Counted from the stretch's first letter, positions 9,837-19,724 are shown. The stretch: 64,000 nucleotides of DNA from Megaustenia siamemsis (GCA_032433765.1 JAVIAB010000160.1:18823549-18887548), one strand, 5' to 3'. Notes: generated by a model not told the origin, from the letters alone. Numbers and translations: made by a program.

Positions 9837-10383
9837 CTTTTCTTCTTCTCCCTGTGGAGCATAGGTCTTCAACAAACACTTTCAGCTCCCTGTGGAGCAC
9901 AGGTCTTCAACAAAAACTTTCCAAGTCGTTCTGTTTCTTGCCATTCTTTTAAGATCATTCCCTGTCTTCCCCACCATCTTCATCTCTGTTTCTGTCTGTC
10001 TTCTTCAAGAATTTCTTGATCTTCCTCTTTGTCTTTTTCCCTGGGAATTCCAAAAAAAGGCCTGTTGTGTAATACTCTCAGTTGGCTTCCGCAGTGTGTG
10101 TCCTATCCAGCGCCATCGTCTTCGCTGTATCTCTTTATCCACTGGTGTTTGACTGGTACATTTCCATAATTCTATGTTAGTGATTTTGTCCTGCCATTTC
10201 TATCCTTTTATACTGCATAAGCATCCATTAATGAAAGTCTGTATCTTCATGATTGTCAATTTTTTTGCTCTCCATGTTTCACAGCCATATAATAGGACTG
10301 ACTTAACATTCGAGTTGAACATTTTTATTTTTGTGTTTAACCTAATTTCATTCTGTGTTACCAATGCCAGACTTGAATTCTAG
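9837..10383 (-). mobile_element. LINE-K 3' fragment, antisense, with two 38-bp end repeats
   Basis: The minus strand reads as the C-terminal end of a LINE ORF and matches 47070-47400 (plus) and 32270-32830 (minus). At its 3' side (9845-9915) the unit ccctgtggagcataggtctt plus caacaaacactttcagct is present twice, as in the long array at 47395. Confidence 0.75.
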
Positions 10384-10389
10384 ACTCGA

Positions 10390-10735
10390 GACAATAAGTA
10401 AAATAACCACCAACGAGATGAAATTTTGAAATAACCACTACCGAGATGAAATGTTAAAATAACCACCAACGAAATGAAATGTTAAAATACCCACCAACGA
10501 AATGAAATGTTAAAATACCCACCACCTAGATGAAATGTTAAAATACCCACCACCTAGATGAAATGTTAAAATAACCACCACCAATATGAAATGTTAAAAT
10601 AACCACCACCAAGATGAAATGTTAAAATAATCACCAACAAGATGAAATGTTAAAATAACCACCACCAATATGAAATGTTAAAATAACCACCACCAAGATG
10701 AAATGTTAAAATAACCACCTGCAAGATTAAATGTG
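10390..10735. repeat. 28-bp minisatellite, about 12 copies
   Basis: Unit gatgaaatgttaaaataacc followed by accaccaa, with variants at the last positions (caacga, cacctag, caccaat). Confidence 0.9.
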
Positions 10736-10930
10736 TTAAACGAATCTCAGGAAACAGCCGAAGAATCAGAAGTGATGAACTGAGACAAAAAGCTAGGGAT
10801 AATTCCCGGCATTGAGTGCATAGGAAACAGCATACAGCATGATTTGACCACGTGATAAGACAGAAAGATCTCAACAATACAGAGCGAGACTCGTGCAAGG
10901 CGCTGTGTCGAGGAATACGGCTTCATCCCT
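10736..10930 (+). mobile_element. LINE-R fragment, sense
   Basis: Conceptual SDELRQKARDNSRH and a later cacgtgataagacagaaaga block match 61850-61990. It is the complement of the 4810-5167 and 12960-13395 pieces. Short, with stops. Confidence 0.65.
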
Positions 10931-11040
10931 CCTTTGGGCTGTCTGTTTATTGTTCTTTGTTTTGTTTTCTCTGTTGTTCATTATTTGTGAATTTGTTTCC
11001 GAGTATTATAAACTTACCTCTTCACTGAAATGATTCACTG
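10931..11040. other. Spacer, T-rich, no feature
   Basis: Short T-rich sequence with no recognised feature, ending at the first copy of a 31-bp direct repeat that flanks the next LINE. Confidence 0.4.
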
Positions 11041-11071
11041 ACCTATCGCCTCGGGAGTTTGCATCCATTAT

Positions 11072-11479
11072 GTCCATAACATGGACATTAGACAAGAAAA
11101 CAGAACAGAGAATTAAAGCCTTAGAAATGTGGATATATAGAAGAATAGGTAGAATTGGATGGAAGGAAAAGAAAACAAACGATGAAGTCTTGAAACAACT
11201 AAAAATGAAAAGAGAACTACTAAACACAGTTCAAACAAGACAAATGCGATTTTTGGGCCATGTTAAAAGACACAACAGCATACTAAAAGTATTTCTGGAG
11301 GGGAAAATACAAGGTAAAAGAGGCAGATGCAGACCAGGACTAACATGGACGAGTAACATGTTAAGATGGACAAACCAGCCTATGACAACCTGCACCATCA
11401 AAGCAAGAGACAGAGCAGAATGGCGCTCCATGGTAGCCAATCTTCGATGCGGAGATGGCACTCGATTATGATGAAGATG
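11072..11479 (+). mobile_element. LINE-G, 5'-truncated, with 31-bp flanking repeat
   Basis: Open for about 400 bp and reads as the end of a LINE ORF: RIKALEMWIYRRIGRIGW, RQMRFLGHVKRHNS, GKIQGKRGRCRPGLTW, then RDRAEWRSMVANLRCGDGT. The tail is tgatgaagatg. Flanking repeats at 11041-11071 and 11480-11510 match over 31 bp with two differences. A sister copy is at 16609-16857. Confidence 0.85.
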
Positions 11480-11510
11480 ACCTATCACCTCGGGAGTTTG
11501 TATCCATTAT

Positions 11511-11802
11511 AATATTCATGTATTAATTTTTGTTGTTAGTGGTGAACATAGAAATCATTTTTAGTAATAGAGAACTACAGTATCTTTGGTGTGACGCCAA
11601 CTAAGGGGAGATCATGTTAATTCATGTCCCTAAACTAGGAAATTACTCAATTTTCTTTCTGTGCAAGGTGAAATTAAAAACTCAAAGTGAACACAAAACC
11701 ACAATTGGCCACTGGCTCATATTGTCTAGGAAACAAGCAAATGATTGCAGTGCTGCAGTAAATCTGGTAACCGGAGCAAGTAGTAGCGTGCAAGAGTCTA
11801 AT
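11511..11802. other. Unassigned spacer
   Basis: No recognisable gene or repeat. Confidence 0.3.
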
Positions 11803-12232
11803 CTATCTCTATCTCTATCTCTATCTCTATCTCTATCTCTATCTCTATCTCTATCTCTATCCCTATCTCTATCTCTATCTCTATCTCTATCTCTATCTCT
11901 GTCTCTGTCTCTGTCTCTATCTCTATCTCTATCTCTATCTCTATCTCTATCTCTATCTCTGTCTCTGTCTCTGTCTCTGTCTCTATCTCTATCTCTATCC
12001 CTATCCCTATCTCTATCTCTATCTCTATCTCTATCTCTATCTCTATCTCTATCTCTATATCTATCCCTATCTCTATCCCTATCTCTATCTCTATCTCTAT
12101 CTCTATCTCTATCTCTATCGCTATCAATATCAATATCTCTATCTCTATCTCTATCTCTATCTCTATCTCTATCTCTATCCCTATCTCTATCCCTATCTCT
12201 ATCCCTATCTCTATCTCTATCTCTATCTATTT
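11803..12232. repeat. (CTATCT)n hexamer microsatellite, about 430 bp
   Basis: About 70 hexamers with CTGTCT, CTATCC and one CAATAT variant cluster. Frames are open on both strands because the unit has two codons; no coding is implied. Confidence 0.97.
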
Positions 12233-12372
12233 TTATTCTCCGACATGTAGCACATCTCTTTTTCATTTCATCTCTTATTCTTCTGTGTATTTCTTTTTGA
12301 GATACCTGTCCCGCTCATCCTAGATGTAGTAGAGTTTATCTTTACTTGATTGTTTGTTTGTGTTCTCGTTTT
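12233..12372. other. Unassigned spacer
   Basis: No feature recognised apart from the ribozyme-like motif that follows. Confidence 0.3.
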
Positions 12373-12403
12373 CTGAGAAAGGCCGCATGTAGGCCGAAAC
12401 GTC
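12373..12403 (+). ncRNA. Hammerhead-ribozyme-like motif (degenerate)
   Basis: The order ctga-ga, a 4-bp self-complementary stem ggcc...ggcc around a 7-nt loop, then cgaaac and gtc fits the type I hammerhead core, which is CUGAUGA, stem II, GAAA, stem, cleavage at GUC. One core base of CUGAUGA appears to be missing, so activity is doubtful. Such motifs occur in Penelope-like elements and related retroelements in animals; that link is inference. Confidence 0.35.
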
Positions 12404-12740
12404 ATTATTTTGTTGTGTTACTTTTTTCGTAAAGCTGCCACCATAGCTTGTTGTACGCCTGACTCCTTGCCCACATTCTCTGGTCTCATAACTCTCCTCC
12501 CCAACACATCTCCCTCTATTTCCACACCTCCTATAACCAAAAAAAAAAAAGGATAATAGTTTTAGCCTCCTCGAATTCCAACACACAGACACACGAAAGC
12601 ACACACACGAATACACACCCTCAATATACCACGCACATGAAATGTAAAAACGTAAATAGCAGAATGAAGATAACGCAGAGCATCTGTAACACAGATACTC
12701 TAACAGTAATATTTGTTTAACACACCCAGTGATCTGTTTT
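12404..12740. other. Unassigned spacer
   Basis: Possible remainder of the element bearing the ribozyme-like motif, with a CA-rich patch near 12590. No protein recognised. Confidence 0.3.
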
Positions 12741-12742
12741 GA

Positions 12743-12750
12743 GGAGAGAG

Positions 12751-12815
<65 letters not shown>

Positions 12816-12871
12816 GGGGGGGAGGTCAGAGTGTTTTTATTTCTTTATTTTTTTTTGGGGGGGGGATGCCA

Positions 12872-12942
<71 letters not shown>

Positions 12943-12945
12943 AAA
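12743..12945. repeat. (AT)n, (GA)n and poly-T/poly-G simple repeats
   Basis: Consecutive (AT)n at 12753-12783, (GA)n at 12784-12811, T-run then G-run at 12848-12865, and a long (GA)n at 12876-12938. Confidence 0.95.
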
Positions 12946-12959
12946 TTAAGGACAAAAAA

Positions 12960-13395
12960 TAAATCTTCTTTCCTTCCTCATTTGCATTTCAGCGTCGAGG
13001 GGAGATATAAATTACGGTCTTTTGCTCCTCAGTTGGCCTCTCTTGCAGTTATGTTTCCTAGTGTTTCTAATATTCCATCAGTCTATATTTTTCGTGGTCG
13101 TTCCTTGGAACTGGTGATCTCGCAACGTTTATTGAATGGTTCGTTGCGTATGCTTTGATCTTTCTCCTTATCACGTAGCCAAAGCATTTTATCTGTTGTT
13201 TCTTTATGTACTCTATGGCGGGAATTATTCCTATTTTTTTCTTCTCAGTTCTTCATTTTTTATCTTATCTCTCAGACTGTGTCCTATCATTCGTCTAACA
13301 CATAACAATTCGTCTCAGTAGTGGTTATTTTTCTAATTGTTCTTGCAGTAGGGTCCAGGACTGGCATTGATAGCACAACGTTGGAATGAAGATTG
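12960..13395 (-). mobile_element. LINE-R fragment, antisense
   Basis: Same blocks as 4810-5167: tgttgtttctttatgtactc, then tatggcgggaattattccta, and the ending acaacgttggaatgaagat. No intact frame. Confidence 0.7.
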
Positions 13396-13424
13396 TATTG
13401 CAGAATGCCCATGTTGTCTCTAGA

Positions 13425-13640
13425 ATTATTTCCTTCTTCTTCTTCTTCTTCTATCCTTCCTCTGCTGCCGTTGGCGTCGAGGGGAGAAACAATCTGCGAT
13501 TCTTTGCTCTTCTGTTGGCCTTTTCTGATGTTATTCCTCCTAGTGACTCTAGTATTCCCTTTATCCATCTCTTTCTCGGTCTTCCTCTTAATCTGGCGTT
13601 TTCGTAGCGTTTGTACTTTTAATTTTGGATAACAATCACG
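13425..13640 (-). mobile_element. Second LINE-R-type fragment, antisense
   Basis: Shares the cgtcgaggggagaaacaatc and tctagtattccctttatcca pattern with the preceding fragment, so it is a tandem or nested second piece of the same 3' region. Confidence 0.55.
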
Positions 13641-14027
13641 GTCTAATATAACGTGAAAGACTTAGTCTGAGGCTAAACGGATTGTGCCTGGCCAAGAAGT
13701 GGGCAAAACATGGGCGCCATTTTGAGAAAAATCCTGCAATTTTATTTACGTTATGTCTGTATGATCGCGATTGTTTCTCCATTATTTTGGCTCTGAGCAC
13801 TGTTGTATGTATGTTACATTGTCCTCTGCCGCTGTGCTAGTTCTGTCGCAGAGTAAGGGCTAATTATTTCCTTGTTGGACAATATTGGTTCTCCAATGAT
13901 TTGACAAGCTTTGTTGCATCTTGAGTTAGAAAAGCGGAAATAACTTCTGGTTATCCAGATGACAGAATAAAAATGAAACCGGTAGTGTTAGTCACACATA
14001 CATTGAAAAATAGAAATGCATACTTAA

Positions 14028-14029
<2 letters not shown>
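13641..14029. other. Unassigned with LINE scrap
   Basis: tttccttgttggacaatatt and tttgacaagctttgttgcat at about 13867-13918 repeat the antisense LINE scrap of 6600-6665. The remainder is unrecognised. Confidence 0.35.
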
Positions 14030-14031
<2 letters not shown>

Positions 14032-14088
<57 letters not shown>

Positions 14089-14096
14089 TGAGGGAG
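14032..14096. repeat. (GA)n microsatellite
   Basis: About 24 GA units followed by degenerate purine sequence. Confidence 0.95.
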
Positions 14097-14440
14097 AGAA
14101 AATAAATTATCATGGCTACTATTTTAATATTTGACATATTTTAATAATCTAGGGGACACAACCAACTTATAATCTGAACACAATTCTTAAGCAAAGTAAA
14201 TTATTTCCCGTTGAAGCAGTCCTGAAATATGTTGCAGCAGCTGCAAAGACAGTCGCTACAACGTCGTTTTAACGCCTTTTTAAGAGGCCGTGCTATGAAG
14301 GGAAGTAAACTTATCGTCGAGCAAACGCAGAAAAAGAAGGTTGAAGTTTTTGAAGAAAAAAATGTGTCAGTAAAACAGATTTAAGAACTTGTAGAAATCG
14401 CGGTACTCACAAAAATAAAATACAAAACTGCTTTTAGTAA
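14097..14440. other. Unassigned stretch
   Basis: AT-rich sequence with no gene or repeat I recognise. Confidence 0.3.
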
Positions 14441-15033
14441 AGTTTCATATTTGTTACTTGTCAATAACCGATCAGATCGTTACTTGTCATAAACCGGTCA
14501 AATCGTTACTTGTCATAAACAGGTCAGATTGTTACTTGTCATAAACAGGTCAGATTGTTACTTGTCATAAACAGGTCAGATTGTTACTTGTCACAAACCG
14601 ATCAGGGAGCCGCGATAGCTCAGTGGTTAGTGAACTGGACTACAAAGGACAAGGGGTAGGGTTCCTTCCCAACCGACGGCTTCCGGGTTCACCCAGCTTT
14701 AAAATGGGTATCGTATTTTTCCTGGGAAAGTAAAGCGGCACGGGCGTAATACCGACCACATTACCCCGAAAATCATGTGCTGAAGGTCTGTAAAATGAAG
14801 GTCACTAACACCATATTCCCTATACGCCACTTGGCGTGACGGAGGCACTTAATTTTTTTTTTTTTTTTTACAAACCGATCAGATTGTTAGTTGTCACAAA
14901 CCGGTCAGATCGATACTTGTCATAAACCGGTCAGATCGATACTTGTCATAAACCGGTCAGATCGATACTTGTCATAAACCGGTCAGATCGATACTTGTCG
15001 TAAACCGGTCAGATTGTTACTTGTCACAAACAG
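14441..15033. repeat. 26-bp minisatellite, interrupted by SINE-A
   Basis: Unit acttgtcataaaccggtcag plus atcgat repeats on both sides of a SINE-A copy. Left units favour aaacaggtcagattgtt and right units aaaccggtcagatcgat, so the two sides differ slightly. Confidence 0.9.
14606..14869 (+). mobile_element. SINE-A copy, full length, 13-bp target duplication
   Basis: Head gccgcgatagctcagtggtt; the box B region is ggttccttcc, a damaged ggttcgatcc. The body ends ttggcgtgacgg and an 18-base T-run follows. acaaaccgatcag lies at 14593-14605 and 14870-14882. The first and last head bases (gccg, cggc) can pair as in a tRNA acceptor stem. Confidence 0.92.
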
Positions 15034-15355
15034 AGAGAGCGCGATGAGAGAGAGTGGGGAGAGAAAGATTTCGAGGAGAAAAAGAGCAAGGAGAGGGAGC
15101 GAGGAGAGAGAGAGAACGAGGACAGAGAGCGAAGATACAGACCGAGGAGAGAGAGATCGAGGAGAGAGAGATCAAGGAGAGAGAGATCAAGGAGAGAGAG
15201 AGCGCGCGATACGAGAGAGAGAGAGAAGAGAGAGAGGAGAGAGAGAGAACGAGGACAGAGAGCGAAGATACAGAACGAGGAGAGAGCGATCGAGGAGAGA
15301 GAGAGCGTGAGGCGAGAGAGAGAGAGAGGAGATAGAGCAAAGTGAGAGTGAGAGC
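15034..15355. repeat. GA-rich irregular repeat with agagagatcaagg-type units
   Basis: Purine-rich block built from gagagagatcgagg-like units plus GA runs. A block gagagagaacgaggacagag occurs at about 15106 and 15240, a short higher-order duplication. Confidence 0.9.
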
Positions 15356-15422
15356 AAAACACAAGTTAGTTAAAACGGTCATGTTTCCTAAATTGCAATG
15401 CTGTTGCGACGTAAAGAGTTAT

Positions 15423-15502
15423 ATGGCTATCTAAACATGGCTATCTAAACATGGCTATCTAAACATGGCTATCTAAACATGGCTATCTAAACATGGCTAA
15501 TT
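15423..15502. repeat. 14-bp tandem repeat, about 6 copies
   Basis: Unit ggctatctaaacat, nearly identical copies. Confidence 0.9.
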
Positions 15503-15585
15503 AAAGTTATCTGTGATTATTTTTGATAACCGATAGAAGAACAATGAAGAAGAAATAGCTGACACAGACAAACATTGCACCGGGG

Positions 15586-16170
15586 ACGAAGGCGCGCATC
15601 AACACCGGGGTTTAAAGCCGCCAGCAACTCACATCTGACTGTTTACGCTATGATCGGTTGAACCAGAACAACCGATATCCTAATTCCACTTCTTCATGGA
15701 GCTCTTATTAACACAAAAACCGGTCTAGCTACGAGAATAGAAATCGAAAAGGAAAGCAACCCGGATCTGGAACAATATGCTGAAGTTGGATGTGTTGGGC
15801 CGAAAGGTGCAAATATCACAATTCTACTACAAACCACAGGGAGTCGCGACAGCTCAGTGGTTAGCAAACTAGACTACAAAGGACAAGAGGTAGGGTTCGA
15901 TCCTGATCGACGGCTTCCAGGTTCACCCAGCCTTAAATGGGTACCAGATATTTTCTAGGAAAGTAAAGCAGCACGGGTGTTACCGACCACATTATCCCAA
16001 AAATCATGTGCCGGAGGTCTATAAAAATTATGGTCACTAACAGCATATTCCCTATACGCCACGTGGCGTGACGGGGGTCTCGACTTTCTTTTACTTACTT
16101 CACACCACAGCACAACTCATCTAGGTCCACATAATTGCCGTTCGATGATTTTAGTGGTAGCAAGGTGAAA
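15586..16170 (+). mobile_element. SINE-C copy, diverged, split by SINE-A
   Basis: gaaggcgcgcatcaacaccg to caaatatcacaattctacta, then an interruption at 15840-16103, then a resumption near cacaactcatctaggtcc. It is more diverged than other SINE-C copies, so probably older. Confidence 0.75.
15840..16103 (+). mobile_element. SINE-A inserted in SINE-C
   Basis: Begins ggagtcgcgacagctcagtg, has the intact box B ggttcgatcc, and ends in a cttttacttacttcac tail. accacag at 15833-15839 and 16104-16110 is a likely 7-bp target duplication. Confidence 0.85.
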
Positions 16171-16177
16171 ACAAAGA

Positions 16178-16436
16178 GAGCCGCGATAGCTCAGTGGTTT
16201 GTGAACTGGACTACAAAGGACAAGATGTAGGGTTCGATCCCAACCGACGGCTTTCGAGTTCACTCAGCCTCAAATGGGTACCGGATTTTTTTATGGGAAA
16301 GTAAAGCGGCACGGGCATAATACCGACCATATTACCCCAAAAATCATGTGCTGAAGGTCTGTACAATTTATGGTCACTAACACCAGAAAGATACGGCACT
16401 TGGCGTGACGGGAGTACTTTACTTTTACAGATCACT
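16178..16436 (+). mobile_element. SINE-A copy
   Basis: Head gagccgcgatagctcagtgg, intact ggttcgatcc, and the end cttggcgtgacgggagtact then ttacttttac. Target duplication not clear. Confidence 0.9.
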
Positions 16437-16593
16437 ATCAGCTCTACGTCGTTAAACTAACAATTAATGCAGAAATGGCAGAATCTTTGTCAGAATAACG
16501 ACTGATTTGATGTCTCCAAGTGTTGACCACTGCTATGCTGTGGCTCTAGCCATAGATTGCACGTTATCGACCAGCATGTTACTTTTTTAAAAA
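16437..16593. other. Spacer
   Basis: Unassigned sequence ending at a LINE target site. Confidence 0.3.
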
Positions 16594-16608
16594 GATGAAA
16601 TCAAGGGA

Positions 16609-16857
16609 CAATTAGAACAAGACAAATGCGATTCTTAGGCCATGTTAAAAGACACAACAGCCTACTGAAAGTGATCCTGGAGGGGAAAATACAAGGTAAA
16701 AGAGGCAGAGGCAGACCAAGATTAACATGGACGAGTAACATCAAAAGATGGACAAATCAACCGATGACAACCTGCACCATCAAAGCAAGAGATAGAGCAA
16801 AATGGCGCTCCATGGTAGCCAACCTTCGTTGCGGAGACGGCACTCAATGATGATGAT
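16609..16857 (+). mobile_element. LINE-G, 5'-truncated, 15-bp target duplication
   Basis: Reads MRFLGHVKRHNSLLKVILEG, GKRGRGRPRLTW, RDRAKWRSMVANLRCGDGT, then a (TGA)n tail. gatgaaatcaaggga at 16594-16608 and 16858-16872 bounds a 249-bp insertion. Close to 11072-11479, so this family was recently active. Confidence 0.88.
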
Positions 16858-16872
16858 GATGAAATCAAGGGA

Positions 16873-17275
16873 GAAAAAGACACAGAGAGAGAGAGAGAGA
16901 TCTGAATCTTCAGAGTGTATGAGCGAGATTATCAGGTGAGAAGATAACTATCGCCAGTGGTGCACGGCTTTCTTTATAAGATAGATGGTTATGAATACTG
17001 TCATCGTCTATTTGTTGTTTACGCTCTAATAACGACTACACTTCTCCCTCTCTCAACCATTTTAAATGACATGGATTTTATTGTACTGTGTCGTTGTTTG
17101 CGACAGGCTGCAATATTTTTTTCTTTCGGTCCAACACATGACTTCAGCATTGCATTTTTAGTGTTTCTCTCATGCCGAAAACTGCAAATCGGGCAGAAAT
17201 CATAATGATGATTCATAAATTGACTATTCATAATCTGACGATTCATAGTTTTACCATTCATAACATGACGGAAGT
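16873..17275. other. Unassigned with short imperfect repeats
   Basis: A gattcataa/tctgac-type motif recurs irregularly at 17208-17272 just before the SINE-C copy. Otherwise unrecognised. Confidence 0.35.
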
Positions 17276-17603
17276 GAAGGCGCGCCTCACAGCAGCAGAG
17301 CTGGAAGTTGTCAGCGACCCACAGCTGATGGCTTGCGTCAGGATCAGTGAACCAGAACCATCCAGACCCTGCCCCACCTCTCCGTGGTGCCTCTATTAAC
17401 AGACTAACCTGTCTAGTCTGGTCAAGCGAGTAGGAATCGAGGAGGGAAGACAACCGGGTCTGTAAAAATATCGTAATGAAGTCGGATGTGTTGGGCCAAA
17501 AGGCTCAAATATCACAGTTATATTGCAAACTACAACACGACGCAGACTTTTAAGGGCGGATGACGAAGAGGTGTATTCCTTTAGTCATCGGGCGAACGAG
17601 AAC
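17276..17603 (+). mobile_element. SINE-C copy
   Basis: From gaaggcgcgcctcacagcag to catcgggcgaacgagaac. Sequence close to the family consensus. The flanks share cataa..tgacg imperfectly, so the target duplication is uncertain. Confidence 0.88.
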
Positions 17604-18083
17604 AAGCATAATCTGACGATTCACTGCTAGGTCTTGTAGACATTGTCTTGTTCTTATACTCATAACTGAGCCATTTTTGTTAATTGTTCTACACATAATT
17701 TCATCTGGTCTTCCTTGTTTTATTTTGCCACCCTGTTTTTTTGGTTACCGGGCTGGTTTTTGCTCTTTGGTTTGTGCTCTCTTTTACTTCATTCCACATT
17801 ATTGTTTGTCATTATCTGGATTTGTTTGAATGCTTCTTCTGTCCAGTCCCCGGTGATCATTTTCAACATTTCTTTACATGGTCATATATTGTTAGTGCGT
17901 GTTCCTTCTAGATCCTTCTCACTTGTGTAGTGGTCGCTATTTGAGGTGCCGAGAATCTTACAGCAGCAATTAATTTCCATATTCCGTAGGTTATTAATCA
18001 ATTATTCAGCAGGTATTAATTTCCAAATCCAGAGATCCGTACTGTTTTGTTATTTTCAGTTGTCTTCTTGAGTCTCACAGTAT
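17604..18083 (-). other. Probable antisense LINE remnant, weak
   Basis: The minus strand of 17640-17900 has a LINE-like composition and fragments such as NVENDH and RSIQTNPD, but no diagnostic motif. Treat as unassigned. Confidence 0.25.
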
Positions 18084-18126
18084 TTTTTTTTTTTTTTTTT
18101 TTTTTTGGGGGGGGGGGGGGGGGGGA
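18084..18126. repeat. Poly-T to poly-G switch
   Basis: About 22 T followed directly by about 20 G. A G-run of this length can form quadruplexes, and such homopolymers are also prone to sequencing error. Confidence 0.9.
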
Positions 18127-18204
18127 GAATTCTCCAAACAATTAATCTGTTTGAAAAAAAAAAAAACAACTTAAAATTCTATAGGACAACTAAACTAAAT
18201 GTGA

Positions 18205-18430
18205 AAAAAGACAAAATATAACGTTTCGGTCACATGCGTTCACCAGGAACAGGACAAGAAATATCAAATAAGCACGGTATGTTCCATATTCTTCTTCATC
18301 TGAGCTTTCAGCCGTTAAGTGAGTGTGGATACGTTGTGTCGCTAGTTTACGTGCATAGCCTCGATATCTGCGCTGTTCGGCCCGACACATCCGTCTTCGC
18401 CTGCTCCTTGTTCCACACGAAGACAAACGG
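18205..18430 (-). mobile_element. Fragment with SINE 3' module and hammerhead-like motif
   Basis: On the minus strand, 18405-18311 matches the 3' module of SINE-C and SINE-G (ggatgtgtcgggccgaacag, later cactcacttaacgg). About 60 bp further, 18248-18221 reads ctggtgaacgcatgtgaccg then aaacgtt, resembling a hammerhead core with CUGGUGA for CUGAUGA. Degenerate; no protein. Confidence 0.45.
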
Positions 18431-18774
18431 GCAAATAGACTAAAAGTGGCAGAAGTTGTCAAGATTCTACTGGTCACTTGACATACCCATAAGGACAAGT
18501 TGGACATCAGTGACCAAATGGAACAGAAAATTAAGTAAATTGTGTGGCGTTGTCATTATCAATAACCCATGTCTTGAAAAGTATTCCTTTTCTTTTTTGT
18601 TGTTCAGTATATTTAATATTCCAGTTTTGATAATTAATTAATTCGTTTTCATGCTAAGTCATCTAATAATAAGTTCAGCCAGTTTTTATTCTTACTCTAC
18701 GAGTTTTAGTTTCACTCATCATTGAAGTTTAGGACATCATTCTACTTCTGCGCTCGACCAGACTATTATACTAC
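18431..18774. other. Unassigned AT-rich spacer
   Basis: No gene or repeat recognised. Confidence 0.3.
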
Positions 18775-18990
18775 ATTTTCGCCTTTCGACCTAACATCCG
18801 ACTTCAACAGGGCATTTTAAAATACTAGATTACCGTCCCTCGTTGATCATACCAGTTTTACCAGGCTAGTTAGTCTGTTTCCAGGTTAAATACGGGAGTA
18901 GGATCATTATCAGTTCTGGTTCACCAATCCTGATGTAAAGGATCATTATCAGTTCTGGTTCACCAATCCTGATGTAAAGCAGCCATCTAA
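18775..18990 (-). mobile_element. SINE-C fragment, antisense, diverged
   Basis: cgcctttcgacctaacatcc, accaggctagttagtctgtt and cagttctggttcaccaatcc match the family complement. The block ggatcattatcagttctggt plus tcaccaatcctgatgtaaa is present twice in tandem at 18901-18980. Confidence 0.75.
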
Positions 18991-19204
18991 GAGTCACTGT
19001 CCACTTTCATCCTAGGTGCTGTTGGGTGTCTAGGGTCCACATCCATATAAAAGGCATAAAATACAAATCTCTAATATAATTCATTGATCTAATTTTTGTG
19101 TTGTAATCTAAATATCCCCAAAAGTGTACATTGACTACATCTATTCTGGCCTTATTTATCCTTTCTGATAACATTTATTCTTGTAATTCCAGTTGAAACA
19201 AATT
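18991..19204. other. Spacer
   Basis: Unassigned. Confidence 0.3.
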
Positions 19205-19345
19205 AAAGAAGCAAAGAATGGTTATGGTTATGGTTAGACGAAGGCCCCGGTATCACTGCAAACGAATTAACATCATTAATTGATCAACAGCCTGTGCCAG
19301 TGGAATCATCCGAATTAAAACTCATCTCATTGAAGGATCCAAACA
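19205..19345 (-). mobile_element. SINE-E fragment, antisense
   Basis: ggttatggttatggttagac then aggccccggtatcactgcaa, the complement of the SINE-E 3' end with its (ATAACC)-type tail. Also at 38485 and 54795 (same orientation) and 19725 and 42690 (opposite). Confidence 0.75.
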
Positions 19346-19556
19346 AAGAAAGCACAACATTCAAACAACAAATGTATGCCAATATACTTGACAATATGAC
19401 TACAAAACATGTTCTACAGGATTGCCCCCAGTACACCGACCTGAGAAGAGCAATGTGGTCCACACTCACCTCCCTGGAAGAGAAACTATATGGGACAATA
19501 GAATCACTTAAGACAGCTGACTTCATGAGAGAGTCTGGAAACCTAGTCTGATTGAG
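19346..19556 (+). mobile_element. LINE C-terminal fragment, related to the 21-25 kb element
   Basis: Reads HVLQDCPQYTDLRRAMW and KLYGTIESLKTADFMRESG, then a stop. This parallels HILQDCTEYSKLRK and KLYGPLQEL at the end of the 20926-24978 element, so it is another member of that clade. Confidence 0.7.
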
Positions 19557-19724
19557 TCTTGATCGCAGAGAGAGAAAGAGAGAAACAACAAATGAATTTT
19601 CTTGATGATTATAAAAACGAAAACAGAATTGTAGCTGTTTAAAATGTTATAATAAATTCAAACGCGGAAACACTGAAAGACTATATTTTTTTCTGCAGGT
19701 TCCGTGTAATCTATTGAAGGTAAC

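Noticed and set aside
11803..12232. Apparent Arg-Asp or Ser-Leu repeat proteins in the CTATCT block
   Set aside because: These follow from a hexamer microsatellite read in frame.
14606..14680. Functional tRNA genes at the heads of SINE-A, B, D and G
   Set aside because: The heads keep box A/B-like motifs but do not fold as complete tRNAs by eye. They are joined to repeated SINE bodies and target duplications.
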